A stretch of 64,000 nt of DNA from a virus. Under the pieces are notes generated by a model. The model was not told the origin of the DNA. It worked only from the letters and a program-made list of their open reading frames with translations, and ran no database searches. The translations under genes were made by a program, and so were the position numbers. The DNA lies in the IMG/VR virus record IMGVR_UViG_3300033994_001756, positions 62,001 to 126,000 of that record; one strand, given 5' to 3'. Shown piece by piece: positions 7,884 to 15,389 of this stretch. Each line of letters opens with the position of its first letter. The first letter of the stretch is position 1.

Positions 7884-10043
7884 ATGTCCGACATCAAACA
7901 GTCCAAGAGTATTCTTGCTAAACTTTTGGCAACAGAAAACCTTACTGTTGAACATCGTTCTGTTCCCACTGCAAGCTTCGATACTCACAATCGTGTGCTG
8001 ACTCTTCCTATTTGGGAAGGTACTTCTAACGATGTATATGACCTTCTTGTTGGTCATGAAGTTGGTCATGCCATCTATACTCCAGATCTATATGGTAGTG
8101 ATCTAAATCTTCCTCAGGGATATCTGAATGTGGTTGAGGATGCTCGCATCGAGAAGTTGATGAAGCGTAAGTATCCTGGTCTTGCTCGTTCATTTTATCG
8201 TGGATACTCAGAACTGAATGATCAGGACTTCTTTGAGATTGATTCTATTGATGTTAATGAACTGAAGTTTATTGATAAAATCAATCTCCACTTCAAACTT
8301 GGCAACGTCCATGCTGGAGTGTTTATTAACTTTACTCCAGAAGAGCAGGTATTTATTGGTAAAATTGCCAATGCAGAAACCTTTGAAGATGTAGTAAATA
8401 TTGTAAAAGAACTAGTAGAGCATACTGAAAAACAAGTTGAACTTCAACTGTCTTCTGCCACAGGAAACTCACTTGAAGGTGAAGGAGAACAGTCTGAATC
8501 TCAGGAGAATCAAAGTTCTGAAAGTAACGTAAGTGATAGTGAGAATCAGACTTCTGCTCAATCTGATTGCGATAATAAAGAAGATGCTCCTAAGGAATCT
8601 ACTCCTAAGGAATCTACTCCATCTTCTTCCAACAACTCTGGGAAGCAAGCAGATTTTACTTCTGATACAGATAAGGCATGGTCTAAAAATCAACAACAAC
8701 TTGCTAGTCTTACTGGCGACACCTACATCTATCTGACTCCACCATCTATTGATATTGATAATCATCTTCTTCCCTGGAAAGAATGTGTCAAAGATCTTCC
8801 TAAGATTTTCACAAGCATGATTGATTATGCTAATCAGTCTGGGTATAAAAGCAAAAGTTATTACAAGAGCATGTTTGATAGAGCAGAGAGTAACTATAAA
8901 AATTACAAGGATGATTGTAAGAAGTCTGTATCATATCTGATTAAAGAATTTGAAATGAAAAAGCGAGCAACTGAATACAATCGGTCTGCTACCGCTGGAA
9001 CTGGTGTTCTTGATACCAACAAAATGCATTCCTATAAGTGGAATGATGATATCTTCAAGAAGGTAACTGTAGTTCCTAAAGGTAAGTCTCATGGTCTAAT
9101 CATGTATCTTGACTGGTCTGGTTCCATGCAAGGAAACCTAGTAGGTACTATCAAGCAACTGTTCAATCTGATTCAGTTCTGCAAAAAAGTACAGATTCCC
9201 TTTGAAGTGTATTCCTTCAATGACAGGAATACCGCAAAGAATTATAATCAAATATCTCGCAGTAAGAAATTATCCGTAAAGGAAAATCAAATTTTTATCA
9301 ATAATGATTTCCTTCTTGTGAATTTGCTGAGCAGTAAAATGAATACTGCTCAACTGGATAGTCAGATGAAGAATCTCTGGAAACTTGCACATGCTCTAGA
9401 TCTGCAATCATATCTAACTACTGAGTATACTCATTATGATCTAGGTAGCACTCCTTTGAATGAATGCGTATTTGCAGCGATTGATGTGTTTGATAAATTC
9501 AAGAAAACTTATAAAGTAGATAAAGTTAACACAGTTTTCTTGACTGATGGGGAATCTAACTCAGTTGCATACAATCGTTCAACTTATGGTAATACGAACA
9601 TTGTTCATTCTGGTTGGCTAAGTGCAAATGAAATTCTATGTCTTCAGGACAAGAAAAACAAAATTACTATGATGAATATCAGTAAAAATGGAAGTATGGG
9701 AATTACCAGTGCATTTGTAGATTACTATCGTCAAATCACTGGATCAAATGCTGTAGGATTCCGACTTATTGATTTCTATGGTGCCAAGTCTTTTGTTGCT
9801 CGATATCTAAAAGATGAGTTTTCAAATTGGACTGCAGTATCTTCCGAGTGGGCAAAAACTAGGTCATTTACTGCAACTTCTTTGGGGTACAACGAACTCT
9901 ACTTTATTGAGATCGGCAATAGTACTCCCACAGACATTGCCCCTGCAATCCCAGCAAATCCGTTGACCGCATTCAAAACTCAAATGAGTAAGAAGGCTTT
10001 CAATAAGATCATCTTATCGAAATTCATCGAGCAAATCGCTTGA
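7884..10043 (+). CDS. VWA-domain protein with N-terminal zincin-like metallopeptidase domain (CobT/DUF2201-like)
   Basis: 719 residues in three parts. The N-terminal part carries H-E-V-G-H (residues 58-62) followed about 25 residues later by V-V-E-D-A-R-I-E-K-L, the arrangement of a zinc metallopeptidase with a downstream Glu ligand. Residues about 195-260 are a low-complexity Ser/Glu/Asn-rich acidic linker. The C-terminal half is a von Willebrand A domain with a MIDAS D-W-S-G-S near 410 and T-D-G-E-S near 554. CobT, the VWA subunit of aerobic cobaltochelatase, has the same acidic-linker plus VWA plan, and the next gene is usually called cobS in cyanophages. No CobN-like large subunit is seen. 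The pair may work as an AAA+ remodelling or protease machine. Exact role unknown. Confidence 0.75.
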   Translation: MSDIKQSKSILAKLLATENLTVEHRSVPTASFDTHNRVLTLPIWEGTSNDVYDLLVGHEVGHAIYTPDLYGSDLNLPQGYLNVVEDARIEKLMKRKYPGLARSFYRGYSELNDQDFFEIDSIDVNELKFIDKINLHFKLGNVHAGVFINFTPEEQVFIGKIANAETFEDVVNIVKELVEHTEKQVELQLSSATGNSLEGEGEQSESQENQSSESNVSDSENQTSAQSDCDNKEDAPKESTPKESTPSSSNNSGKQADFTSDTDKAWSKNQQQLASLTGDTYIYLTPPSIDIDNHLLPWKECVKDLPKIFTSMIDYANQSGYKSKSYYKSMFDRAESNYKNYKDDCKKSVSYLIKEFEMKKRATEYNRSATAGTGVLDTNKMHSYKWNDDIFKKVTVVPKGKSHGLIMYLDWSGSMQGNLVGTIKQLFNLIQFCKKVQIPFEVYSFNDRNTAKNYNQISRSKKLSVKENQIFINNDFLLVNLLSSKMNTAQLDSQMKNLWKLAHALDLQSYLTTEYTHYDLGSTPLNECVFAAIDVFDKFKKTYKVDKVNTVFLTDGESNSVAYNRSTYGNTNIVHSGWLSANEILCLQDKKNKITMMNISKNGSMGITSAFVDYYRQITGSNAVGFRLIDFYGAKSFVARYLKDEFSNWTAVSSEWAKTRSFTATSLGYNELYFIEIGNSTPTDIAPAIPANPLTAFKTQMSKKAFNKIILSKFIEQIA

Positions 10044-10068
10044 CACCCCACTCCTTTTGCCCTATACT
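10040..10068 (+). promoter_or_regulatory. Sigma70-type promoter for the MoxR ATPase
   Basis: TTGACA, 17-bp spacer, TATACT. The -35 box overlaps the stop codon of the VWA gene, so the ATPase can be transcribed on its own. Confidence 0.8.
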
Positions 10069-10097
10069 ACTTTCATACCAAACGAGGTAACTTCATT

Positions 10098-11204
10098 ATG
10101 ACTCAAATGATTGATCAGCTTGTTCAAAACCTGACTGCTCTTTACGGCGAAACTGTGACTCGCCAACAACTGATTGAATATGCTGCAAACTCAAACACTT
10201 CCCTTGCAACTATTTGCAAGACACTTGAACCTAACAAATCTGGTCGTGGAGTCTGGAATTTGACTGTAACTGAACAACTTGAAAAGACCTTTAATTCTAT
10301 GTCTGCAACTCCTGCTACACCTGTAGTTAGCTTCATTCCCCAGAAAGACAAAAACTATGTCTCGTTTGGCAACTTCAGTGATGTGAAGCGAATTGTCAAG
10401 TCTGGGATGTTCTATCCTGTTTTCATCACTGGTCTTTCTGGTAACGGTAAAACTGTCAGCGTGGAGCAAGCTTGTGCTCACCTGAAGCGTGAACTGATTC
10501 GTGTCAACATCACTATTGAGACCGATGAGGATGATCTGCTGGGTGGCTTCCGACTTGTTGATGGGGAAACCGTATGGCATGATGGTCCTGTAGTCAATGC
10601 CCTGAAGCGTGGTGCAGTCCTTCTGCTTGATGAGATCGACCTTGCTTCTAACAAGATCATGTGTCTACAGTCTGTGCTAGAAGGTAAGGGTGTTTTTCTA
10701 AAGAAGATCAACCAGTATGTAACTCCCACTGCTGGCTTCAACGTCATCGCCACTGCCAACACCAAAGGTAAAGGTTCTGATGATGGTCGTTTCATTGGCA
10801 CCAACGTGATGAACGAAGCATTCCTTGAGCGTTTCCCCATCACGTTTGAGCAACCTTATCCTTCTATGGCGACTGAGAAAAAGATTCTCATGAACCTGAT
10901 GAACTCTTTTGAAGTTGTTGATGAAGAGTTTGTTGACAAGCTGATTGTCTGGGCAGATACTATTCGTAAGACCTTCTATGATGGTGGCGTAGATGAAATC
11001 ATCACCACTCGTCGTCTGGTTCATATCGTTCAGTCATTTGCTATCTTTAAGAATCGCAAGAAGGCTATCAATGTTTGTATCAATCGTTTTGATGATGACA
11101 CCAAGAGTTCCTTCCTAGATCTCTACAAGAACATTGATGCTTCTGCTCTAGATACCACTGAGGAAAGTGTGGTAGATCAAGAAGCACTTGACAGCTCTAT
11201 CTGA
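10098..11204 (+). CDS. cobS: MoxR/CobS-type AAA+ ATPase
   Basis: 368 residues. Walker A G-L-S-G-N-G-K-T is at 112-119, Walker B L-L-L-D-E-I-D at about 175-181, sensor 1 N-V-I-A-T-A-N-T near 214, and an arginine-finger type segment E-A-F-L-E-R-F near 238. This is the AAA+ architecture of MoxR and CobS proteins. In cyanomyoviruses the gene is conventionally annotated cobS (cobaltochelatase small subunit). The symbol follows that convention; chelatase activity is unproven. MoxR-type ATPases pair with VWA proteins, and the gene directly upstream encodes one, so the two probably form one complex. The N-terminal 90 residues are a small helical domain. Confidence 0.85.
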   Translation: MTQMIDQLVQNLTALYGETVTRQQLIEYAANSNTSLATICKTLEPNKSGRGVWNLTVTEQLEKTFNSMSATPATPVVSFIPQKDKNYVSFGNFSDVKRIVKSGMFYPVFITGLSGNGKTVSVEQACAHLKRELIRVNITIETDEDDLLGGFRLVDGETVWHDGPVVNALKRGAVLLLDEIDLASNKIMCLQSVLEGKGVFLKKINQYVTPTAGFNVIATANTKGKGSDDGRFIGTNVMNEAFLERFPITFEQPYPSMATEKKILMNLMNSFEVVDEEFVDKLIVWADTIRKTFYDGGVDEIITTRRLVHIVQSFAIFKNRKKAINVCINRFDDDTKSSFLDLYKNIDASALDTTEESVVDQEALDSSI

Positions 11205-11216
11205 TTGATGTATACT
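11188..11216 (+). promoter_or_regulatory. Sigma70-type promoter fused to a terminator hairpin
   Basis: TTGACA, 17-bp spacer, TATACT, overlapping the end of the MoxR gene. The expected start site (about 11223) falls inside the terminator hairpin just downstream, so new transcripts lack its full 5' arm while read-through RNA is terminated. Confidence 0.8.
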
Positions 11217-11217
11217 A

Positions 11218-11240
11218 GGGGAGTTCTCTCCCCATTTTTT
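11218..11240 (+). terminator. Intrinsic terminator after the MoxR ATPase
   Basis: GGGGAG-TTCT-CTCCCC stem-loop followed by A and six T. Confidence 0.85.
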
Positions 11241-11257
11241 ATTCGGAGATTTTAATT

Positions 11258-11572
11258 ATGCAATGGAAGTACAACGAAGACAGAATCTTCAAGGATATTG
11301 AGGAGTATGTAGTAAGTACTTATGGAAGCCATTACTGTGGTCACGATGAAGATTATCGTGATGTTCAGACTATTGATCTTATGGCAGCCAAAGGATTGGC
11401 TCAAGACTTCTGTCAAGCCAATATCCTGAAGTACGGCTCACGCTATGGTGATAAAGATGGTCACAACAAACGTGATCTAATGAAAGTCATTCACTACGCT
11501 ATGCTTCTGCTTCATTTTGACAAGCATTATTCACGTACCAATAACGGTCTCCAGGAGTTCAAATCTGTATGA
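11258..11572 (+). CDS. DUF3310-like small protein
   Basis: 104 residues. The central part, with an I-D-L-M-A-A-K-G-L segment, then A-N-I-L-K-Y-G-S-R-Y-G-D-K-D-G and R-D-L-M-K-V-I-H-Y-A-M-L-L-L, resembles the DUF3310/SaV phage family, in which a G-N-x-x-K-Y-x-x-R-x-x-x-K-x-x-x-x-x-D-L-x-K-A pattern is typical. Function is unknown; a link to nucleotide metabolism has been suggested for such proteins. It overlaps the clamp gene by 4 nt and shares its promoter at 11188. Confidence 0.6.
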   Translation: MQWKYNEDRIFKDIEEYVVSTYGSHYCGHDEDYRDVQTIDLMAAKGLAQDFCQANILKYGSRYGDKDGHNKRDLMKVIHYAMLLLHFDKHYSRTNNGLQEFKSV

Positions 11573-12237
11573 AAATTTCTAACGAAACACTGAATGTTCT
11601 AAAGAATTTCTCTACCATCAACTCTTCACTTGTCGTGAAATCGGGTAGTGTTATTCGTACTGTTTCTCCAGTAAAAAATATTCTTGCAGAGTATACTTGC
11701 ACTGAAACCTTTGAGCAGAATTTTGCTCTGTATGACTTGAACGAATTCCTTGGTGGACTTACTTTGTTTAAGGATCCTGAATTTGTATTTGACAACCCTA
11801 GTTATTTGACTATTAAAAGTGGTCGTTCAAAGGTAAAGTATTTCTTTTCAGATCCGAATCTGATTGCCAGCCCATCTGACAAGCAAATTCCAATGGATGG
11901 GGAAAATGTAGAGTTTGAACTTGGAGAAGAGGTTCTTTCTTCGCTTTTAAAAGCTGCGAGCGTGTATCAGCTAAAAGATCTATCTCTAATTAGTGAAGAT
12001 GGAGAAATCAATCTTGTAGTTCGCAACAAAGACAACGACACATCAAATAGTTTCTCAGCTAAAGTTGGTGAGACTGATAATCAATTTGTCTTCAACTTTA
12101 AAATTGAAAATATCAAGATCATTCCTGATGTGTACAAAGTCTTAGTGTCTCCGCAGAATGTATCTCAGTTTATTAGTTCCAAATACAATCTTCAATATTG
12201 GATTGCCCTTGAACCAGATTCTACTTTTGGAGGTTGA
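11569..12237 (+). CDS. 45: gp45 sliding clamp
   Basis: 222 residues, close to T4 gp45 (228). It starts M-K-I-S-N-E-T-L-N-V-L-K-N-F-S-T-I-N, a well conserved clamp N-terminus, and lies immediately before the clamp-loader genes gp44 and gp62 as in T4. The trimeric clamp tethers gp43 polymerase and also activates late transcription together with gp55 and gp33. Confidence 0.93.
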   Translation: MKISNETLNVLKNFSTINSSLVVKSGSVIRTVSPVKNILAEYTCTETFEQNFALYDLNEFLGGLTLFKDPEFVFDNPSYLTIKSGRSKVKYFFSDPNLIASPSDKQIPMDGENVEFELGEEVLSSLLKAASVYQLKDLSLISEDGEINLVVRNKDNDTSNSFSAKVGETDNQFVFNFKIENIKIIPDVYKVLVSPQNVSQFISSKYNLQYWIALEPDSTFGG

Positions 12238-12241
12238 TTAA

Positions 12242-13189
12242 ATGATTCGTAATGATTTTCTGTGGGTTGAAAAGTATCGTCCACAAAAAGTAAGTGACTG
12301 TATTCTTCCAAAAAATGTAAAGGATACATTTCAAAATTTTGTAGAGAAGGGAGAAATCCCTAATCTACTTTTGTGTGGTCCTCCAGGCATTGGTAAGACC
12401 ACCATCGCCAAGGCACTATGCAATGAACTAGGAGTAGATTTTTATGTCATCAACGGATCTGATGAAGGACGATTTCTGGACACGGTACGGAACCAAGCAA
12501 AAAACTTTGCATCGACCGTCTCACTTCAAGGAAATGGTAAACCAAAAGTCATCATCATTGACGAGGCAGATAACACAACCAACGACGTTCAACTCCTCCT
12601 ACGGGCTAATATTGAGACGTTTCATAGCAACTGCAGATTCATCTTCACCTGCAACTACAAGAATAAAATCATTGAACCGCTACAATCTAGGTGTGCCGTC
12701 TTCGATTTCGGTATCACAGGGAAGGACAAGCCAAGAGTTGCAGGACAATTCTTCAACCGTATCCGGACTATTCTTGAGGAAGAGAATGTCCAATATGATG
12801 AAAAGGTTGTTGCAGAAGTAATCAATAAATTCTTTCCTGATTGGCGTAGGGTTCTCAATGAACTCCAACGATATGCATCTTCTGGAATTATTGATATTGG
12901 AGTTCTGGCTTCGGTTAGCGATATCAACCTGAAGAATCTTGTAAATTCTCTAAAGGAAAAGAACTTCAAAGAGGTTCGTAAGTGGGTTGTGGAGAATCTT
13001 GATAATGATGTGAATTCTATTATCCGAAAGATCTACAATACTATGTACGAGTGTTTGGATGCTGGGTCGATTCCTCAAGCAGTATTGATTCTTGCTAAGT
13101 ATCAGTATCAATCAGCATTTGTTGCTGATCAAGAGATCAATACTCTTGCTTGCTTCACTGAAATTATGTGTGACTGTAAATTTAAATAA
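12242..13189 (+). CDS. 44: gp44 clamp-loader ATPase subunit
   Basis: 315 residues, T4 gp44 is 319. W-V-E-K-Y-R-P near residue 8, Walker A G-P-P-G-I-G-K-T at 46-53, D-E-A-D near 106 and the sensor/SRC-type L-Q-S-R-C near 149 are the hallmarks of RFC-like clamp loaders. Four gp44 and one gp62 load gp45 onto primer junctions. The stop overlaps the gp62 start (TAATG). Confidence 0.97.
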   Translation: MIRNDFLWVEKYRPQKVSDCILPKNVKDTFQNFVEKGEIPNLLLCGPPGIGKTTIAKALCNELGVDFYVINGSDEGRFLDTVRNQAKNFASTVSLQGNGKPKVIIIDEADNTTNDVQLLLRANIETFHSNCRFIFTCNYKNKIIEPLQSRCAVFDFGITGKDKPRVAGQFFNRIRTILEEENVQYDEKVVAEVINKFFPDWRRVLNELQRYASSGIIDIGVLASVSDINLKNLVNSLKEKNFKEVRKWVVENLDNDVNSIIRKIYNTMYECLDAGSIPQAVLILAKYQYQSAFVADQEINTLACFTEIMCDCKFK

Positions 13190-13578
13190 TGTACGATCTC
13201 AAAGACTATCTAAATTCAATCAATACCACTAAACAGAACTTGATCGACTCCGACGCAGAGGCGGAGTCCAAGTATCTTCCATACATTGTTAATAGGTGCT
13301 ATTCTGGTTTTATTGATACTATTCTTCTTGCTAATGAGATGAATTTAAATTCTCATATTGACAAGAAACTTCAATATGATTTTTATATAAATATTATCAG
13401 ACCAAAGAAACGTTTCTCTCCTTGGTTAAAGAAAGAGAAATTAGATTCATTGGAATGCATTAAAGAATATTATGGCTATAGTGATGAAAAGGCTAAGGTT
13501 GCCTTGAAAATATTAACAGACGAACAAATTGAATTTATCAGAACGAGATTGAATCGTGGAGGAAAAAATGAACGTTGA
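13189..13578 (+). CDS. 62: gp62 clamp-loader small subunit
   Basis: 129 residues, shorter than T4 gp62 (187) but usual for cyanophages. It is coupled to gp44 by a TAATG overlap. Recognisable features are the M-Y-D-L-K-D-Y-L-N-S-I-N start and the internal N-R-C-Y-S-G-F-I-D-T-I segment, with a W-L-K-K-E near residue 83. Identity rests on this pattern and on the fixed order 45-44-62-regA. Confidence 0.88.
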   Translation: MYDLKDYLNSINTTKQNLIDSDAEAESKYLPYIVNRCYSGFIDTILLANEMNLNSHIDKKLQYDFYINIIRPKKRFSPWLKKEKLDSLECIKEYYGYSDEKAKVALKILTDEQIEFIRTRLNRGGKNER

Positions 13579-13990
13579 TAGTGAAGTGAGTTGGTCACCA
13601 GATCAAATGGTTGAAGTAACTCTAAATGAGCCAGATGACTTTCTAAAAGTCAGGGAAACTCTAACTCGTATTGGAGTTGCATCACGAAAAGAAAAGAAGC
13701 TATATCAATCTTGCCATATTCTTCATAAGCAAGGTAGATATTATATTGTACACTTTAAAGAGCTTTTTGCATTAGATGGCAAAAGAGCCAATCTATTCTT
13801 GAACGATGTTCAACGAAAGAATAGAATTGCTCAGCTACTTCAGGATTGGGGTCTTGTACAGATTGTAAATGCTGAACAAGTAGCAGACGCAGCACCGCTG
13901 AGTCAGATTAAAGTTCTTTCATTCAAAGACAAACCAGAGTGGACTCTGGAAAGTAAATACAACATTGGCAAAAAGAAACAGCCAGAATAG
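13568..13990 (+). CDS. regA: RegA translational repressor
   Basis: 140 residues from the ATG at 13568, chosen because a strong GGAGG Shine-Dalgarno lies at 13558; an in-frame GTG at 13556 would place it inside the gene. The motifs of RegA are visible: V-E-V-T-L-N-E-P-D-D-F-L-K-V-R-E-T-L-T-R-I-G and C-H-I-L-H-K-Q-G-R-Y-Y-I-V-H-F-K-E-L-F. RegA binds the start regions of early mRNAs and represses their translation, in T4 including clamp and clamp-loader genes, which lie directly upstream here. It overlaps gp62 by 11 nt. Confidence 0.94.
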   Translation: MNVDSEVSWSPDQMVEVTLNEPDDFLKVRETLTRIGVASRKEKKLYQSCHILHKQGRYYIVHFKELFALDGKRANLFLNDVQRKNRIAQLLQDWGLVQIVNAEQVADAAPLSQIKVLSFKDKPEWTLESKYNIGKKKQPE

Positions 13991-13996
13991 TAGAAA

Positions 13997-14020
13997 GGGG
14001 GCTTTAAGCCCCTTTTTTTT
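13997..14020. terminator. Intrinsic terminator between regA and the minus-strand gene
   Basis: GGGGGCTTTAAGCCCC stem followed by eight T on the plus strand; the last T residues overlap the stop codon of the convergent minus-strand gene. Confidence 0.88.
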
Positions 14021-14165
14021 ATTTCATTGCCATTACAAGTTGTGCTTCTTTCAGTTTATTTTCTTTTTCAATCTGACTGCGAATTACTGCTAGCCAGTTA
14101 GAAGCAATTTGATTTTGGCGTGTATCGGTGTCGTATTTGGCACCACGATAAGTTGCTTGTGACAT
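14019..14165 (-). CDS. DUF4278-like small peptide (downstream-peptide ORF)
   Basis: 48 residues on the minus strand, start at 14165 with an AAGGAG ribosome binding site 7 nt before it. The N-terminus reads M-S-Q-A-T-Y-R-G-A-K-Y-D-T-D, which matches the Y-R-G-x-x-Y signature of the small cyanobacterial DUF4278 family; the rest is a charged helix. The 5' leader holds two copies of a structured motif that I read as glutamine riboswitch aptamers, so the peptide is probably made according to cellular glutamine. Function in the phage is unknown; interference with host nitrogen regulation is plausible but inferred. Confidence 0.8.
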   Translation of the reverse strand: MSQATYRGAKYDTDTRQNQIASNWLAVIRSQIEKENKLKEAQLVMAMK

Positions 14166-14195
14166 TAGGTTTCTCCTTAATTTTTAGGCTAAAGA

Positions 14196-14239
14196 GCGTT
14201 CCTTCAGTCGGCTTTTGCGTCCTCTATGAGGATGAACGA
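14196..14239 (-). promoter_or_regulatory. Putative glutamine riboswitch aptamer, proximal copy (downstream-peptide motif)
   Basis: Read on the minus strand: CGTTCAT, a short hairpin CCTC-ATA-GAGG, then ACGCAAAAGCCGACT, GAA, and GGAACG which pairs with the first CGTTC. This layout, followed by a very short ORF, is that of the downstream-peptide/glnA class of cyanobacterial glutamine riboswitches as I remember it. Confidence 0.68.
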
Positions 14240-14240
14240 T

Positions 14241-14293
14241 CCGTTCCGAGTCGGCTTACTTCCGTTCGCTATTTGCGAATAGCGAATGAACGT
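14241..14293 (-). promoter_or_regulatory. Putative glutamine riboswitch aptamer, distal copy
   Basis: Same layout as the neighbouring copy on the minus strand: CGTTCAT, a 9-bp hairpin (TTCGCTATT/AATAGCGAA), ACGGAAGTAAGCCGACT and GGAACG closing the outer stem. The hairpin is longer but the flanking conserved strings AGCCGACT and GGAACG are shared. Confidence 0.65.
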
Positions 14294-14296
14294 ATT

Positions 14297-14302
14297 ATTA
14301 TA
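14297..14302 (-). promoter_or_regulatory. Minus-strand -10 box for the riboswitch transcript
   Basis: TATAAT on the minus strand, 4 bp before the distal aptamer, so transcription would begin at the aptamer's first stem. The -35 region is weak. Confidence 0.5.
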
Positions 14303-14335
14303 TATGCAAGTATAATTGTAACATTTGATACTGTT

Positions 14336-14656
14336 TTAATCTCGTTGTCTCCAGTCTTCTGGTTTATCTTCGGTGAAAAAATCTACAATATCATCTACGG
14401 TATCAAATCTACTGATTCCTTTTCGTTCATTTCCAAATCCACCAATATCAAGTTGATTTAAGAAATCATCTAGATCACCTTCTTGCATGTCTGGGTTTTC
14501 TGCTCTACGTCTTGCCTGGCGGAGCATAGTTCCTGCAGTTCTGTTTGCTTGTGCCAATTTCTCTGCCCAAATAATATCTTGCAATGAAACTTCGTTCCCA
14601 TCCACGATGTTATTGCAAATTGCTTCTAGTTTGAGTCGATAATTTGTAGAGAGCAT
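14336..14656 (-). CDS. Conserved cyanophage hypothetical protein
   Basis: 106 residues on the minus strand, ending about 40 bp before the riboswitch promoter. Mostly helical and charged: an N-terminal L-K-L-E-A-I-C-N-N-I-V-D-G-N-E-V-S-L-Q-D segment, a basic R-Q-A-R-R-R-A-E stretch near residue 47, then an acidic C-terminal third. No catalytic motif or membrane segment. I recall similar proteins in other cyanomyoviruses but no function. Confidence 0.6.
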   Translation of the reverse strand: MLSTNYRLKLEAICNNIVDGNEVSLQDIIWAEKLAQANRTAGTMLRQARRRAENPDMQEGDLDDFLNQLDIGGFGNERKGISRFDTVDDIVDFFTEDKPEDWRQRD

Positions 14657-14701
14657 AATATGTACACTGATTATACTGTATTTATTTTCGGAAATCCGAA
14701 C

Positions 14702-14731
14702 TGGACATTCGACGATAATTATATATATAAT
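14702..14731 (+). promoter_or_regulatory. Putative sigma70-type promoter for hsp20
   Basis: TGGACA, 18-bp spacer, TATAAT. The expected start (about 14738) coincides with the beginning of the leader hairpin. Confidence 0.5.
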
Positions 14732-14736
14732 TGTGA

Positions 14737-14757
14737 AGAGATGCCTTCGGGGTCTCT
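14737..14757 (+). other. UUCG-capped hairpin at the start of the hsp20 leader
   Basis: An 8-bp stem with one bulged G and a C(TTCG)G tetraloop lies at the expected 5' end of the hsp20 mRNA, about 36 nt before the start codon. It could stabilise the message; a thermosensor role is only a guess. Confidence 0.55.
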
Positions 14758-14793
14758 AGAAATAACTCTCGCTTACCAAGGAGATTAATAACA

Positions 14794-15258
14794 ATGAGAT
14801 TCACTACTCAATCACTAGACACATTTTGGACCGAATACGCTCCACTTGCTGTAGGTCTGGATGAAATGTTTAACCGATTAGATTCAATGCAAAATTCGGT
14901 AAACGTAAACTATCCTCCCTACAACATCGTCAAACATGACAACAGTAACTACACAGTTGAAGTCGCTCTTGCAGGATTTAAACCAGAAGAGATTGAAGTC
15001 TTTACAGAACAAAACATTCTCACAATTGCCAGCAAAGTTGAGGAACGAGATACTACAAGACAGTATGTACACCAAGGTCTATCAAAACGTTCCTTCACCC
15101 GTAAGATTCAACTCTCCGATGAACATAGAGTATCCTCTGTGAATTTTGAACATGGACTATTATCTGTAGACATTGAAAAAATTATTCCCGATCATCAAAA
15201 GAAAACAACCTGGGATATTCCAGGAGTCAAGACTGAAAAAGCTCTCTTGACAGAATAA
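14794..15258 (+). CDS. hsp20: Hsp20/alpha-crystallin small heat-shock protein
   Basis: 154 residues with a strong AAGGAG site 12 nt upstream. The alpha-crystallin domain spans about residues 45-135: P-P-Y-N-I-V-K-H, then Y-T-V-E-V-A-L-A-G-F-K-P-E-E-I-E-V, an F-T-R-K-I-Q-L segment, and the G-L-L-S-V-D-I motif. Small heat-shock proteins hold unfolding proteins; in cyanophages they are thought to protect host or phage proteins, possibly photosynthetic ones. A UUCG hairpin and its own promoter precede it, and a terminator follows. Confidence 0.95.
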   Translation: MRFTTQSLDTFWTEYAPLAVGLDEMFNRLDSMQNSVNVNYPPYNIVKHDNSNYTVEVALAGFKPEEIEVFTEQNILTIASKVEERDTTRQYVHQGLSKRSFTRKIQLSDEHRVSSVNFEHGLLSVDIEKIIPDHQKKTTWDIPGVKTEKALLTE

Positions 15259-15287
15259 ATAGAGTTGGGAAATCCCCAAATATCGTC

Positions 15288-15332
15288 GGCACAGACCCAC
15301 CCTGGCAACTTTCAGGGATCGGGTCTTTTTTC
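15288..15332 (+). terminator. Intrinsic terminator after hsp20
   Basis: Outer stem AGACCC/GGGTCT with an inner CCCTG/CAGGG stem, followed by a run of seven T. The next promoter's -35 box starts directly after it. Confidence 0.85.
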
Positions 15333-15361
15333 TTGACATGGGCTCCTGGGTATGCTATACT
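15333..15361 (+). promoter_or_regulatory. Sigma70-type promoter for the polymerase operon
   Basis: TTGACA, 17-bp spacer, TATACT, abutting the hsp20 terminator. It should drive the small Sm-like gene, gp43 and probably uvsX onward. Confidence 0.82.
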
Positions 15362-15389
15362 ACATAGAGTTGTTCCCATGGACCCTGCC

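Noticed and set aside
8580-8640. Short direct repeat (CCTAAGGAATCTACT twice) as a CRISPR-like or mobile repeat
   Set aside because: Two coding copies in the acidic linker of the VWA protein; no spacer array. No CRISPR array was seen anywhere in the window.
9981-11204. Firm assignment of the MoxR gene to cobalamin synthesis
   Set aside because: The cobS name is only annotation habit; no large chelatase subunit or other cobalamin gene is present.
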